From positions 1 to 64,000 of the forward strand of contig JAPOWK010000114.1 in the NCBI GenBank assembly GCA_026707665.1: a stretch of DNA of 64,000 nt, written 5' to 3'. This document shows, in pieces, positions 17,396-26,559 of this stretch. Numbering within the stretch: the stretch's first letter is position 1; each line of letters starts with the position of its first letter. This DNA comes from Chloroflexota bacterium. GTDB lineage: Bacteria > Chloroflexota > Anaerolineae > Aggregatilineales > Phototrophicaceae. The notes below the pieces were generated by a model. It was not told the origin of the DNA, did no database searches, and saw nothing but the letters and a program-made list of their open reading frames with translations. A program made the translations under genes and the position numbers.

Positions 17396-17443
17396 GCGCT
17401 TCGGACAGCCCTGACCGAAATGACTATGTGAACCGAACTGCCT

Positions 17444-17629
17444 ATGTATCTCGAATTCCTCAAGCCAGAAGTCTTTGATGTGATCATCGTAGCCAACATT
17501 GTGATTGGCCTGTTGATCGCCGCGCGCCGCTTCCGCAAGGACATTACCGGTCCTTTGCCGGAGGACGCGCCAGCATCAGCCCGCGACTCCTACGAATCTA
17601 CGCTGTCGCCGTCATCCAGCGACTCTTAG
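17444..17629 (+). CDS. Small single-span membrane protein (hypothetical)
   Basis: A 61-residue frame between lysS and serS. It has one hydrophobic helix (about residues 10-27, VFDVIIVANIVIGLLIAA) followed by basic RRFRKD and a Pro/Ser-rich acidic tail, so an N-out, C-in anchor is likely. No clear Shine-Dalgarno precedes the ATG. The coherent topology and position between two synthetase genes favour a real gene, but it could be spurious. No family recognised. Confidence 0.5.
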   Translation: MYLEFLKPEVFDVIIVANIVIGLLIAARRFRKDITGPLPEDAPASARDSYESTLSPSSSDS

Positions 17630-17731
17630 ATGTCTTGAACGGGCATGAAACACGTTCGCCTGCGACATATGGCATCAGCTCGATATTATTCATCCCAAGT
17701 AGGGACGAGTTTCCCAGGAGAATAAACAACT

Positions 17732-19144
17732 ATGCTCGACATCGCGCTAATCCGCTCGAAGCCAGATTGGGTCAAGGAACAGATTGACAAGCTCAACGAT
17801 GAGGGCACGCTCGCGCGGATTGACGCCATCGTCGAGTTGGATGCGCGGCGGCGCGAAACCCGGACGCGCGTCGAAACGGCGCAGGCGGCGCGCAACCGTC
17901 TCAATCGCGCGATGGGTATGCTGCGCGGCAACAAGAAAATGTCGAATGATGAAAAAGCGAATCGCGCTCAGCTAGCGGCAGTCGCCCTCGGCACAGGCGA
18001 CTATGAAGGCGCTGGTCGATTGCTGGAAGGCTCTGCTGCGGCAGCGGGCGATGACAATTCCGATTCAAAGACGGCTTTCGACGCGTTAATCGGCGAGCTA
18101 CGCAAAATGGGCGACGCGATCGACGCCGGCTTCCAGCAGATTGACGCGATCGAAGCCGAGCTGCAAGAGAATATGCTGTGGATTCCCAACCTGCCGCATG
18201 CGAGCGTGCCCGTTGCCGAAAGCGAAGACTACAACATCCCCGGACAAATGCAGGGCGACTTGCGCGAATTCGACTTCGAGCCCAAACCGCATTGGGAGTT
18301 GGGTCCGGCGCTGGATATCATCGACTTCGAGCGGGGAGTCAAGCTGGCAGGCAGCCGCTATTTCACACTCAAAGGCTGGGGCGCGCGTTTGCAGCGGGCG
18401 CTGATCAGCTTCTTTCTCGACGAGGCGCGGGACAACGGCTTCAGCGAGGTCTACGTTCCTTACATCGTGCATGGCGAGATGCTCTACGGCGCGTCGCAGT
18501 TCCCCAAGTTTGAGGACACGGTCTACAAGCTCGCCGACGAAGAGAAGTATCTGATCCCGACAGCCGAAGTCGGGATCGCCAATTTGCATCGCGACGAGAT
18601 TCTGGAAGAAGCCAACTTGCCCTTGCATTATGTCGCCCACAGCCCTTGTTTCCGCAGCGAGAAAGCCAGCGCCGGGCGCGATGTGCGCGGCATGAAGCGC
18701 GTGCATCAATTCGAGAAAGTCGAGATGTTCACATTTACGACGCCAGACACCAGCTATGACGAGCTGGAAAATATCACCGAGTACGCTGAGAAAATCTGCG
18801 CCAAGCTCGAAATCCCCTATCGCCGGCTGGAGATCGTCACCGGTGATCTAGGCTTCAGCGCAACCAAGAAATATGACATCGAGATGTGGGCGCCTGGCTG
18901 CGGCGAATGGCTCGAAGTTAGCTCCTGCAGCAATACCGAAGACTTTCAAGCGCGCCGGGCGATGCTGCGCTACTATCCGAGCGGGACGCGCAAGACGCGC
19001 TACCTGCACACGCTCAACGGCAGCGGGCTGGCGACGCCACGGGTGATGATCGCCATCATGGAGAATTACCAGCGGTCCGATGGCAGCATTGTGATTCCGG
19101 ATGTGCTGCGGCCATATCTCGGTGGCGCCGACATCATCAATTAG
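17732..19144 (+). CDS. serS: Seryl-tRNA synthetase
   Basis: A 470-residue class II synthetase. The N-terminal long helical arm that binds the tRNA-Ser extra arm spans about 1-150 and is enlarged: bacterial SerRS is usually near 425 residues, and an Ala/Asp-rich stretch around residues 85-125 (GSAAAAGDDNSDSK) looks inserted. The catalytic core shows LIPTAEVG, motif 2 SPCFRSEKASAGRDVRGMKRVHQF and motif 3 NGSGLATPRVMIAIMENYQ. AGGAGA precedes the ATG by 10 nt. A weak hairpin follows the stop. Confidence 0.96.
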   Translation: MLDIALIRSKPDWVKEQIDKLNDEGTLARIDAIVELDARRRETRTRVETAQAARNRLNRAMGMLRGNKKMSNDEKANRAQLAAVALGTGDYEGAGRLLEGSAAAAGDDNSDSKTAFDALIGELRKMGDAIDAGFQQIDAIEAELQENMLWIPNLPHASVPVAESEDYNIPGQMQGDLREFDFEPKPHWELGPALDIIDFERGVKLAGSRYFTLKGWGARLQRALISFFLDEARDNGFSEVYVPYIVHGEMLYGASQFPKFEDTVYKLADEEKYLIPTAEVGIANLHRDEILEEANLPLHYVAHSPCFRSEKASAGRDVRGMKRVHQFEKVEMFTFTTPDTSYDELENITEYAEKICAKLEIPYRRLEIVTGDLGFSATKKYDIEMWAPGCGEWLEVSSCSNTEDFQARRAMLRYYPSGTRKTRYLHTLNGSGLATPRVMIAIMENYQRSDGSIVIPDVLRPYLGGADIIN

Positions 19145-19150
19145 AAGTCG

Positions 19151-19172
19151 TCCCCCCAATTATTGAGGGGGA
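19151..19172 (+). terminator. Weak terminator-like hairpin after serS
   Basis: TCCCCC (19151-19156) pairs with GGGGGA (19167-19172) around a 10-nt AT-rich loop. A short TTTT follows only after seven bases, so termination may be partial. Confidence 0.45.
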
Positions 19173-19185
19173 GGCTCGATTTTCG

Positions 19186-19215
19186 TTGACAGCGCTTCAG
19201 AGAAAATTCTATAAT
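19186..19215 (+). promoter_or_regulatory. Strong promoter of the ABC exporter operon
   Basis: Perfect TTGACA (19186-19191), an 18-nt spacer and perfect TATAAT (19210-19215). The expected start is near 19222, leaving a leader of about 60 nt to the ATG at 19283. Confidence 0.88.
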
Positions 19216-19282
19216 CAACTCAGGCTGACAAGTGGCTTCACCCCCATGCAGTCGCGCTCTTACAGTCGTGAAGGAGTGAACG

Positions 19283-20218
19283 ATGGCGTCCGAATCTGTC
19301 CTGGAGATCAGTGGGTTATCGAAGACTTATGGCGCTGGCAAGAAGCAGACTTTAGCGCTGAATCGGCTCGATCTGAGCGTTCATCGGGGCGAGATATTTG
19401 GCTATCTGGGACCCAACGGCGCTGGTAAAACGACCACCATCCGCTTGCTGCTGGATCTGATACGTCCCAGCAGCGGTTCGGCTCGAATCTTTGGATTGGA
19501 CACGCGCGCCGACAGCGTCGAGATTCACCGGCGGATTGGCTTCTTGCCCGGCGAGTTAAGCCTATGGGAAGGGCGCACCGGCGAGCAAATCATCCATTAT
19601 GTCGCCAGTGTGCGCGGCGATACCAGAGGCATCGCCAAACACGCCGGTGAGCTTGCCGAGCAGCTGGACTTGGATACAAGCAAGCGCGTCCGCGATCTTT
19701 CTTCCGGCAACAAACGTAAGCTCGGGCTTGTCATCGCCATGATGCACTCGCCGGAGCTGCTGATTCTCGACGAGCCGACCGGCGGGCTAGACCCGCTGGT
19801 GCAGCAGACATTCCACGACATGATGGACGATTATCGCGCCAAAGGCCGGACGGTGTTCTTGTCTTCGCACGTGCTCAGCGAGGTGCAGGCGATCTGCGAT
19901 CGCGTTGGCATTTTGCGCGACGGCGAACTCAAGGCGGTGGAGTCCGTTGAGAAGATTACCAATGTTGAGTTCAACTGGGTCGATGTCACCTTCCGCGATG
20001 CGGTGCCCGCCGGCTTGCAGCGACAGTTGGAAAGCCTGCCGACAATTACCAATATTAGCACCAACGGGACGCGAGTCCGTATGCGAATGGTGGGCGACTT
20101 TGATCCGCTGTTACGGGCAATCAGCAGCGGCTACGTCGAAATGCTGCATGTCGAAGAGCCATCGCTTGAGGAGATCTTCCTGGCCTTTTACAGCGGCGAC
20201 GAGGAGAAAACAAAATGA
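19283..20218 (+). CDS. ABC exporter ATP-binding subunit
   Basis: A 311-residue ATPase. Walker A GPNGAGKTT starts near residue 44, the Q-loop segment is GFLPGELSLWEG, the signature reads LSSGNKRKLGL (LSGGQ variant), and Walker B with D-loop reads LLILDEPTGGLDPL. A C-terminal extension of about 90 residues (VTFRDAVPAGL...) is typical of DrrA/CcmA-like drug and lipid exporters. AAGGAG precedes the ATG by six nt. Its stop overlaps the next start by 4 nt (ATGA), so the permease is translationally coupled. The substrate is unknown. Confidence 0.92.
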   Translation: MASESVLEISGLSKTYGAGKKQTLALNRLDLSVHRGEIFGYLGPNGAGKTTTIRLLLDLIRPSSGSARIFGLDTRADSVEIHRRIGFLPGELSLWEGRTGEQIIHYVASVRGDTRGIAKHAGELAEQLDLDTSKRVRDLSSGNKRKLGLVIAMMHSPELLILDEPTGGLDPLVQQTFHDMMDDYRAKGRTVFLSSHVLSEVQAICDRVGILRDGELKAVESVEKITNVEFNWVDVTFRDAVPAGLQRQLESLPTITNISTNGTRVRMRMVGDFDPLLRAISSGYVEMLHVEEPSLEEIFLAFYSGDEEKTK

Positions 20219-21021
20219 ACGGCATTGTCGTTGGAAACACCCTGCGCACGTCCTGGAAGCAGATCCTCTATTGGGGGCTGGGGCTGGGCATTCTCGGGCT
20301 CTACATCGACTTCATCGCCATGAGCCCGGATATCATTTCGGGCTACGCGGAGCTATTCAAGTCCATGCCACCCGCCATGCTGCAAGCCTTCGGCGCCAGC
20401 GATATCGCGCTTTTCACGTCGGCGGAAGGCTGGATCGTCACCATCTTCGTATCGGAAGCGGCAATATTCTTGTCCGTATTCGCGGTCTTGGCTGGCTTGA
20501 ACATCAGCGCCAACGATGAGCAATCTGGTGTGATGGACGTGATCCTGTCACTGCCGATATCCCGCAGCGCCTATTTGCTAGAACGTTGGATCGGCTACGC
20601 CCTGATTGGTTTGGGCATCGTCCTGCTCTGCGCGCTGATCACGGTTGCGGGCCTCATCGGCATGAATATCGACGCGCCCCGGGATGTGATATTGAAGAGC
20701 ATATTGAACCTATATCCCGGTACACTACTGGTAATGACCGTGACCTGTCTGTTGGCGACTACGCTTCGCCGGCGCGCCGTCGCGATTGGCGCTGCCGCCG
20801 CCTTCGTCGTGGTCAGCTACATATTCAATGTCATCGGCGCGTCAGCCAGCGGCGCCGTTGCCGATCTGATGGAGACTGTTTCCTACTTCAGTTATATTCA
20901 CGGTGAAGCCTTCGTGATTGGCACATACGACCCGATCGATTCCGTCGTCATCCTTGTCGCCATTTTGGTTGGTTTTGCCGTCTCCCTGAAAATGTTCGTC
21001 AGCCGTGATATCGGCGTATAG
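20215..21021 (+). CDS. ABC-2 type permease subunit, copy 1
   Basis: A 268-residue protein with about six hydrophobic helices. The N-terminus NTLRTSWKQILYWGLGLG and the cytoplasmic NDEQSGVMDVILSLPISR segment, where a helix meets the ATPase, are typical of ABC-2 exporter permeases. It starts inside the stop of the ATPase gene. It closely resembles its downstream neighbour (TWKQ-YWG, NDE-G-MDV-LSLP, SRDIG/RRDIG ends), so the two likely make a heterodimeric channel. Confidence 0.88.
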   Translation: MNGIVVGNTLRTSWKQILYWGLGLGILGLYIDFIAMSPDIISGYAELFKSMPPAMLQAFGASDIALFTSAEGWIVTIFVSEAAIFLSVFAVLAGLNISANDEQSGVMDVILSLPISRSAYLLERWIGYALIGLGIVLLCALITVAGLIGMNIDAPRDVILKSILNLYPGTLLVMTVTCLLATTLRRRAVAIGAAAAFVVVSYIFNVIGASASGAVADLMETVSYFSYIHGEAFVIGTYDPIDSVVILVAILVGFAVSLKMFVSRDIGV

Positions 21022-21032
21022 GAGGCTGCGAG

Positions 21033-21839
21033 ATGATTGGCGCTGTATTCCTCGAAACTCTGAAAACGACCTGGAAGCAAATGGTTTATTGGGGCATTGG
21101 TCTGTCGGCGATGGGGCTTCTCGTCGTCATCATGGTGCCGCTTTTCAATATGCAGGATATGCAAAAGCTGCTGGCGAGTTTCCCGCCGGTGATTCTCGCC
21201 ATGATTGGCGTTGGTCAAGATCTGGAGATTTTCGCCACTAACGAGGGATTCGTCGCCATCGGCTTCTTCGGCAAATCGGCGCTCATCTTCGCCGTGTATC
21301 CGGTCGTCATGGGTATGCGCATCACGGCGAACGACGAAGACAAGGGTACGATGGATGTCCTGCTCAGCCTGCCGGTGGAGCGCGCGCGCGTCGTCATCGA
21401 GAGATTCCTCGCTTATGGCGTCAGCTGCATCGGCGTTGTCATTCTGATTTACCTGGGATTGCATATCGGCGTGCTCCTGGGTGGCGTTGAATTGGATGTT
21501 CTGCGCCTGGCGGAAGTGACTTTCTACTTAATCCCGCTGATGGTCTTCATCATGGCTGCCACCATGCTGGTCGCGGTGTTTGTGCGCCGGCGGACGGTCG
21601 CGCTGGGCATCGTCACCGCCTTCGTCATCGTCAGCTACATGCTGCAGACGATCGGTTTGGCCGCCGAAGGCACTGTGGCCGAGCCCATCGGCGCTGTATC
21701 GTTTCTGACTTATTACAACGCGGGTGACATCCTGGCGCAGGGCTTTATCTGGCCTCATATCGCCGGCTTCGTCATCTTGTCTGGGGTATTGCTGCTGGCC
21801 TCACTATATCGCTACGAACGGCGCGACATCGGCCTCTGA
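21033..21839 (+). CDS. ABC-2 type permease subunit, copy 2
   Basis: A 268-residue paralogue of the preceding permease, 11 nt downstream, with GGAGG near the start. It has six predicted helices and the same coupling region (NDEDKGTMDVLLSLPVER). Equal length and parallel layout indicate tandem duplication. With the upstream ATPase it completes a three-gene exporter unit; cargo is not evident. Confidence 0.88.
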   Translation: MIGAVFLETLKTTWKQMVYWGIGLSAMGLLVVIMVPLFNMQDMQKLLASFPPVILAMIGVGQDLEIFATNEGFVAIGFFGKSALIFAVYPVVMGMRITANDEDKGTMDVLLSLPVERARVVIERFLAYGVSCIGVVILIYLGLHIGVLLGGVELDVLRLAEVTFYLIPLMVFIMAATMLVAVFVRRRTVALGIVTAFVIVSYMLQTIGLAAEGTVAEPIGAVSFLTYYNAGDILAQGFIWPHIAGFVILSGVLLLASLYRYERRDIGL

Positions 21840-21981
21840 GGCGGCCGCGCTCACCATCAAGGCTTTGGCTGCAAATAGACCTGCAGCGAAATCTGTCGGG
21901 GTCTTAAATTCTGCGCAGATTGCGCTAGAATGCATTCTGTCGTTTACTCAATTCGCAGCAAGATTGACAGGAGATCAGCAA

Positions 21982-23283
21982 ATGAGTTGTACTCGCATTG
22001 CATGTCTAGTGCTTCTATTGATCGCTATGACGGCAGGCGCCGCCATGGCGCAAGATGACGTCGTCATCGATTTCTACTTCCCGTCAGCGACCGCGAATGA
22101 CGCCGAAGGCATCTTTCAGCGCTATGCCGATATGTTTCAGGAAGAGAATCCCGGCATCACTATAAATTCTGTGTTCTCCGGCAGCTACACTGATACGCGC
22201 AACACAATCCTCACCGAATTGCAGGGCGGAGGCGCCGGACCCGATGTCGCGGTGATGCTGTCGATCGATCTCTATAGCTTTGCCGAAGAAGGCTACATTG
22301 TGCCTGCTCAATCTTTCATCGACGCGATGGAAGACGGCGACGCCTATGTGAGCGACTTCTTCCCCGCGCTGATGGCGAACGGCGTCGATGAAATGGGCAC
22401 GGTCTGGTCGATTCCCTTCCAGCGCAGCACACCGATACTCTACTACAATGCCGATCTGCTGGCGGAAGCTGGCTACGATGCGCCGCCGACCAATAACACC
22501 GAATTGGTCGAGATCGCGCAGGCATTGACGACCGACGAACGCGATGGCTTGCTGGTGCCGGTCGCCGGCGGCTTCCCCATCTGGATGTATCAGAGCTTCG
22601 CCATTGCCTACGGGCGAAATATCGTCAGCGATGACCCGACCGAGGTTTACTTCAATACGCCGGAAGCGGTCGCCGCGGTCGAGTTTGTGCGTTCATTGGG
22701 CACAGATCTTGGCGTGGGCCCAGCGGGCGGCGCCGCCTGGGGCGATACGCCGGTCGCCTTCCTGGCTGGTCAAGCGGCGATGATCTATCACACGACGGGC
22801 AATCTGAGCCGCATTCTCGATGGCGCTGAATTCGAAGTCGGCGTCTGGTATCTGCCCAGCGGGCCGGCGGGCGAAGATGGCAGTGGCTATGGCTCGCCCA
22901 CTGGCGGTGGCAATCTCTACATCTTTGATGACGGCAGCAAATCCGACGAGGAGCTGGATGCGATTTGGAAGTGGGTGCTGTTCCTGTCCTCGCCCCAGAT
23001 TCAGTCTGATTGGGGCGCGACCACCGGCTACATCGCCTCGAATGCGACCGCTTGGGAGACAGAGCCGTTGGCCTCACGCGCGATGGAATATCCGCAATAT
23101 GGCGTTGCGCGCGATCAATTGCAGTACGCCGACAAGGAGTTCTCCAGCTACGCCACCATCACCATCCAGGGCATCATCAACAAGACGCTGGAAAGCATCC
23201 TGACCGGCGAATCGGAGGATGCGCAGGCGGCGATGGACGCAGCGCAAGCGCAAATCGACGGCATCCTAGCCGAATATAAGTAA
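21982..23283 (+). CDS. Extracellular solute-binding protein, UgpB-like (carbohydrate ABC importer)
   Basis: A 433-residue binding protein. The ATG at 21982 has ACAGGAGA eight nt upstream and begins a signal peptide (LVLLLIAMTAGAAMA|QDD); no lipobox cysteine is present at the cleavage site. The mature protein starts with IDFYF and has the family-1 motifs WSIPFQRSTPILYYN near residue 140, as in UgpB, and GGGNLYIF near 310. Binding of glycerol-3-phosphate, sn-glycero-phosphodiesters or oligosaccharides is the likely range. It heads an importer operon with two permeases downstream. No ATPase gene is present. Confidence 0.9.
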   Translation: MSCTRIACLVLLLIAMTAGAAMAQDDVVIDFYFPSATANDAEGIFQRYADMFQEENPGITINSVFSGSYTDTRNTILTELQGGGAGPDVAVMLSIDLYSFAEEGYIVPAQSFIDAMEDGDAYVSDFFPALMANGVDEMGTVWSIPFQRSTPILYYNADLLAEAGYDAPPTNNTELVEIAQALTTDERDGLLVPVAGGFPIWMYQSFAIAYGRNIVSDDPTEVYFNTPEAVAAVEFVRSLGTDLGVGPAGGAAWGDTPVAFLAGQAAMIYHTTGNLSRILDGAEFEVGVWYLPSGPAGEDGSGYGSPTGGGNLYIFDDGSKSDEELDAIWKWVLFLSSPQIQSDWGATTGYIASNATAWETEPLASRAMEYPQYGVARDQLQYADKEFSSYATITIQGIINKTLESILTGESEDAQAAMDAAQAQIDGILAEYK

Positions 23284-23293
23284 TACAGCTGTG

Positions 23294-23351
23294 GTAGGTC
23301 CAAAGGAGGGCGACTCACCGGGTCGCGTAGACACAGACCTACAGTCGCCCT
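23294..23351 (+). repeat. Interleaved inverted repeats between binding-protein and permease genes
   Basis: Two pairs are nested as A-B-A'-B': GTAGGTC (23294-23300) with GACCTAC (23336-23342), and AGGGCGACT (23307-23315) with AGTCGCCCT (23343-23351). A smaller GCGAC/GTCGC hairpin lies inside. The pairs cannot form one simple hairpin; they allow either a pseudoknot or alternative stems. Such intergenic structures often protect the binding-protein mRNA and lower downstream expression. Confidence 0.7.
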
Positions 23352-23379
23352 ACAAGACTTCGTTGGTGTTGGCAATTTA

Positions 23380-24297
23380 ATGCGCGCGCAATCGCCGCGT
23401 CGTTCGCACCTTTCCGTTCTGCAGCCTTATCTTCTCATCGCACCAACCCTGATTCTGGTGCTGATGTTCAACGTCCTGCCCGCGATCAAGACGGTGTACG
23501 ACAGTACGCACCGGCCGGCCCGCGGTCTCAACGCTGCCGGCAAAGCGCCCGATTATGTCGGCTTGCAGAACTTCCGCGACCTCTTTGATGAGGCGCATTA
23601 TATGGGTACGCGTTTCCAGCGCACCTTACGCAATACGATCGTCTTCGCCTTGGCGACGGTCGTGATCGGCGTGCCTTTGGGTCTGCTGCTGGCGCTGCTG
23701 CTGAATCACAAGCAGCCGCTGCTGGGCCTTTGGCGCTTCGCGGTATTTTATCCATCCCTGCTGCCGCTCATCGGCGCCGCCAGCATCTGGTCCTTCATCT
23801 TCTCCGACAGCATCGGGCTGGCGAACGCAGTCTTGAAATCCCTAGGCCACCCCGGGCTGAATTGGCTGGGTGACCGCAACCTGGTGCTGCTATCGGTGAT
23901 CGTCGTCAATATCTGGAAGCAGGCCGGTTACTTCATGATCTTCTTTCTTGCCGGTTTACAGAATATCCCGCGCGACATTTATGAATCCGCCTCTTTGGAC
24001 GGCGCCAGCGATCGGCAGCAGTTCACCGCGCTCACGCTGCCCCTGCTCCGCCGCACGCTTCTGTTCGTCATCGTCATTTCCTTCATCTTCGCCTTTCAGA
24101 CGGTGGAGCAGTTGCAGGCGCTTGGCGAGGGCGGACCGAACGATTCAGCGAATCTGCTGCTGTATCTGATCTTCCAAAACATATCGGAACGGCGCAATTG
24201 GGGCTACGTTAACGCCATGACGATTGTGCTCATCGGCGTCGTCTTGACATTTACCATCGCCAATTTTTTGCTGTTTGAGCGGGATGAGAGCAATTGA
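23380..24297 (+). CDS. Carbohydrate ABC importer permease, UgpA/MalF-like
   Basis: A 305-residue membrane protein with about six helices. The EAA loop that docks the ATPase reads YESASLDGASDRQQFTALTLP near residue 205. The last segment GGPNDSANLLLYLIFQ is typical of UgpA-type permeases. It overlaps the next gene by 4 nt, so both permeases are coupled. It lies 96 nt behind the binding-protein gene, across a structured intergenic element. The helper ATPase must be encoded elsewhere, as is common for MsmX-type shared ATPases. Confidence 0.92.
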   Translation: MRAQSPRRSHLSVLQPYLLIAPTLILVLMFNVLPAIKTVYDSTHRPARGLNAAGKAPDYVGLQNFRDLFDEAHYMGTRFQRTLRNTIVFALATVVIGVPLGLLLALLLNHKQPLLGLWRFAVFYPSLLPLIGAASIWSFIFSDSIGLANAVLKSLGHPGLNWLGDRNLVLLSVIVVNIWKQAGYFMIFFLAGLQNIPRDIYESASLDGASDRQQFTALTLPLLRRTLLFVIVISFIFAFQTVEQLQALGEGGPNDSANLLLYLIFQNISERRNWGYVNAMTIVLIGVVLTFTIANFLLFERDESN

Positions 24298-25127
24298 GTA
24301 ATCGATCGGGGGGCGTCTTGCGTTACTTTGCGTCAGTGACGAAAACAGTGATCGCGATCGTGTTTCTCATCCCGCTGATCTTCACGCTGCTCGTCAGCCT
24401 GCGGCCCGAGACCGAACCGGTGACGAAGGGCAATATCTTTTTCGGCAGCGAGTTGACATTCGAAAATTTCGAGCGGGCTATTGCGATTGCCCCCTGGAGC
24501 TTGCACTACATCAACAGCCTCATTTTCGTCGCCGGCACCCTGCTCGTCCAACTGGTCACGGTGACTTGCGCCGCCTACGCCTTCGCGCGCATGCGCTTTC
24601 TAGGGCGTGACCTGCTGCTGATGGTCATTCTCTTGCAGTTGATGATCCCATCTGGCGTCTTGCTCGTGCAGAACTTTCGAATGATCAATACGCTTGGGCT
24701 CTTTGATACTCGAATCGCCCTGATGATTCCCTATTGGGGCTCGGCGTTTGGCGTGCTGCTTCTGCGCCAGACATTCCGCGAAGTTCCCATCGAGCTGGAA
24801 GAAGCGGCGCGGATTGACGGCGCCAATCTCGCGCAAGTCATTCGGCACGTCTATGTGACAAACGCGATACCAGCCTACCTGGCATTCGCTTTGGTCTCGG
24901 TCAGCACGCATTGGAATGAGTTCCTCTGGCCCTTTATCATCACGCGCTCGGAGGCGATCCGCCCGCTTACCTTGGGGCTGAACAAGCTCATCAAGACGAC
25001 CGATCAAGGCGCCTTTTACGGGCAGCTGATGGCCGGCACACTGATCGTCATCGCGCCGCTCGTCATACTGTTTTTGCTGTTCCAAAGGCAATTCGTGGAA
25101 AGCTTCGCCCGCAGCGGCATTCGCTGA
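24294..25127 (+). CDS. Carbohydrate ABC importer permease, UgpE/MalG-like
   Basis: A 277-residue permease with six predicted helices. The EAA loop reads LEEAARIDGANLAQVIRHV near residue 170, and the end FVESFARSGIR matches the usual C-terminus of MalG/UgpE subunits (G-V-K-G type). Translation begins at an alternative start (TTG, in the ATTGAG overlap at 24294) inside the stop of the upstream permease. Confidence 0.92.
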   Translation: MSNRSGGVLRYFASVTKTVIAIVFLIPLIFTLLVSLRPETEPVTKGNIFFGSELTFENFERAIAIAPWSLHYINSLIFVAGTLLVQLVTVTCAAYAFARMRFLGRDLLLMVILLQLMIPSGVLLVQNFRMINTLGLFDTRIALMIPYWGSAFGVLLLRQTFREVPIELEEAARIDGANLAQVIRHVYVTNAIPAYLAFALVSVSTHWNEFLWPFIITRSEAIRPLTLGLNKLIKTTDQGAFYGQLMAGTLIVIAPLVILFLLFQRQFVESFARSGIR

Positions 25128-25197
25128 TTTCTACCTGTAGCGTGTACAATGAGCATACTATAATCGCGCTGGTCGAATGGCCTGCCTTAGGGAACGC

Positions 25198-26508
25198 ATG
25201 AGCTGCAAACAAGATCTATTGCATAAGATCGCCAGCCACGAAGCGCGGATCGCGGTCGTTGGCTTGGGCTATGTCGGCCTTCCGCTGGCAATCGAATTCG
25301 CGGAATCTGGCTTCCGAGTCATCGGCATGGACGTAGATGTCGAGAAGGTCCGGCAGATAAATGCGGGAATGAGTTATATTGACGATGTCGCCAATGAGCG
25401 GGTCCACAATCTCGTCGAAACTGGCAAGATCTGCGCGACCAACTGTTACGACGACTTGCAAGAAGCCGATGCCATCAGCATTTGCGTGCCAACGCCGTTG
25501 CGGAAAACACGCGATCCGGACATGGCATACATCGTCCAAGCGGCAAAGTCGATCGCCGAAATCCGCCGGCCCGGTATGCTGATCGTATTGGAAAGCACAA
25601 CCTATCCTGGTACGACTGAAGAAATCATCCTGCCAGAAATCGCCGGCGACGATCTCGCCGTCGGCGAAGACATCTTCATCGCCTACTCGCCGGAAAGAAT
25701 CGATCCCGGCAATGCGAATTATTCGGTTCGCAACACGCCCAAGGTTGTTGGCGGAATCACGCCGGAATGCACTGAAGTCGCCATTGAGCTGTATCGCTCG
25801 GCTGTCGATCAGGTCATCGCTGTGTCCTCTCCAACAGCGGCGGAAATGGTCAAATTGCTGGAGAACACCTTTCGCGCGGTCAATATCGGGCTCGTCAACG
25901 AAATGGCGCTGATGTGCGACAAATTGGACATTGATGTTTGGGAAGTGATTCAAGCGGCCGCTACCAAACCCTTCGGCTATATGCCCTTCTATCCCGGCCC
26001 GGGCCTCGGCGGTCACTGCATTCCGGTCGATCCGCTTTATCTCAGTTGGAAACTCAAGACACTCAACTACAACGCCCGCTTTATCGAGTTGGCGAGCGAA
26101 GTGAACACCTCCATGCCCTATTATGTGGCGAACAAGATCACCGAAGCGCTGAACAATCAGGAGCGCGCCGTGCGTGGCTCACGCATCTTGATTCTGGGTG
26201 TCGCCTACAAGCGAAATGTTGATGACGTGCGCGAAAGCCCGGCGCTGGATATTATCAGCTTGCTGCGGCAGCGCGGGGCGGAAGTCTACTATCACGATCC
26301 GCACGTGCCGCAGATTCACCTGGAGAGCGATCTACTGATGCGGTCAAAGGAGTATGACTTGCAACTCCTGCGTGACGCGCATTGCGTGGTGATCGTCACC
26401 GATCATAGTGTCTTTGACTGGGATGAAATATCGCGGAACAGCAGCGTCATCGTGGACACCCGTCACGTTTATAGCGACCGCAACGGCGGGCATATCATCA
26501 GCTTATGA
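25198..26508 (+). CDS. UDP-N-acetylhexosamine 6-dehydrogenase (WbpA/WecC-like)
   Basis: A 436-residue NAD-dependent enzyme of the UDP-glucose/GDP-mannose dehydrogenase family, converting a UDP-N-acetylhexosamine to the uronic acid for surface polysaccharide. The Rossmann motif VVGLGYVGLPLAIEFA lies near residue 14, the active-site cysteine in GPGLGGHCIPVDP near 265, and the C-terminal UDP-binding domain starts at RILILGVAYKRNVDDVRESP. The ATG at 25198 is preferred over 25177: AGGGA lies just before it, and a TATAAT at 25159-25164 would leave almost no leader for the upstream ATG. First gene of the polysaccharide set. Confidence 0.88.
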   Translation: MSCKQDLLHKIASHEARIAVVGLGYVGLPLAIEFAESGFRVIGMDVDVEKVRQINAGMSYIDDVANERVHNLVETGKICATNCYDDLQEADAISICVPTPLRKTRDPDMAYIVQAAKSIAEIRRPGMLIVLESTTYPGTTEEIILPEIAGDDLAVGEDIFIAYSPERIDPGNANYSVRNTPKVVGGITPECTEVAIELYRSAVDQVIAVSSPTAAEMVKLLENTFRAVNIGLVNEMALMCDKLDIDVWEVIQAAATKPFGYMPFYPGPGLGGHCIPVDPLYLSWKLKTLNYNARFIELASEVNTSMPYYVANKITEALNNQERAVRGSRILILGVAYKRNVDDVRESPALDIISLLRQRGAEVYYHDPHVPQIHLESDLLMRSKEYDLQLLRDAHCVVIVTDHSVFDWDEISRNSSVIVDTRHVYSDRNGGHIISL

Positions 26509-26559
26509 CGCGCCATCCTTTCAATCAGTCGCGACCCGCCTGCCACGACAAATGATGTG

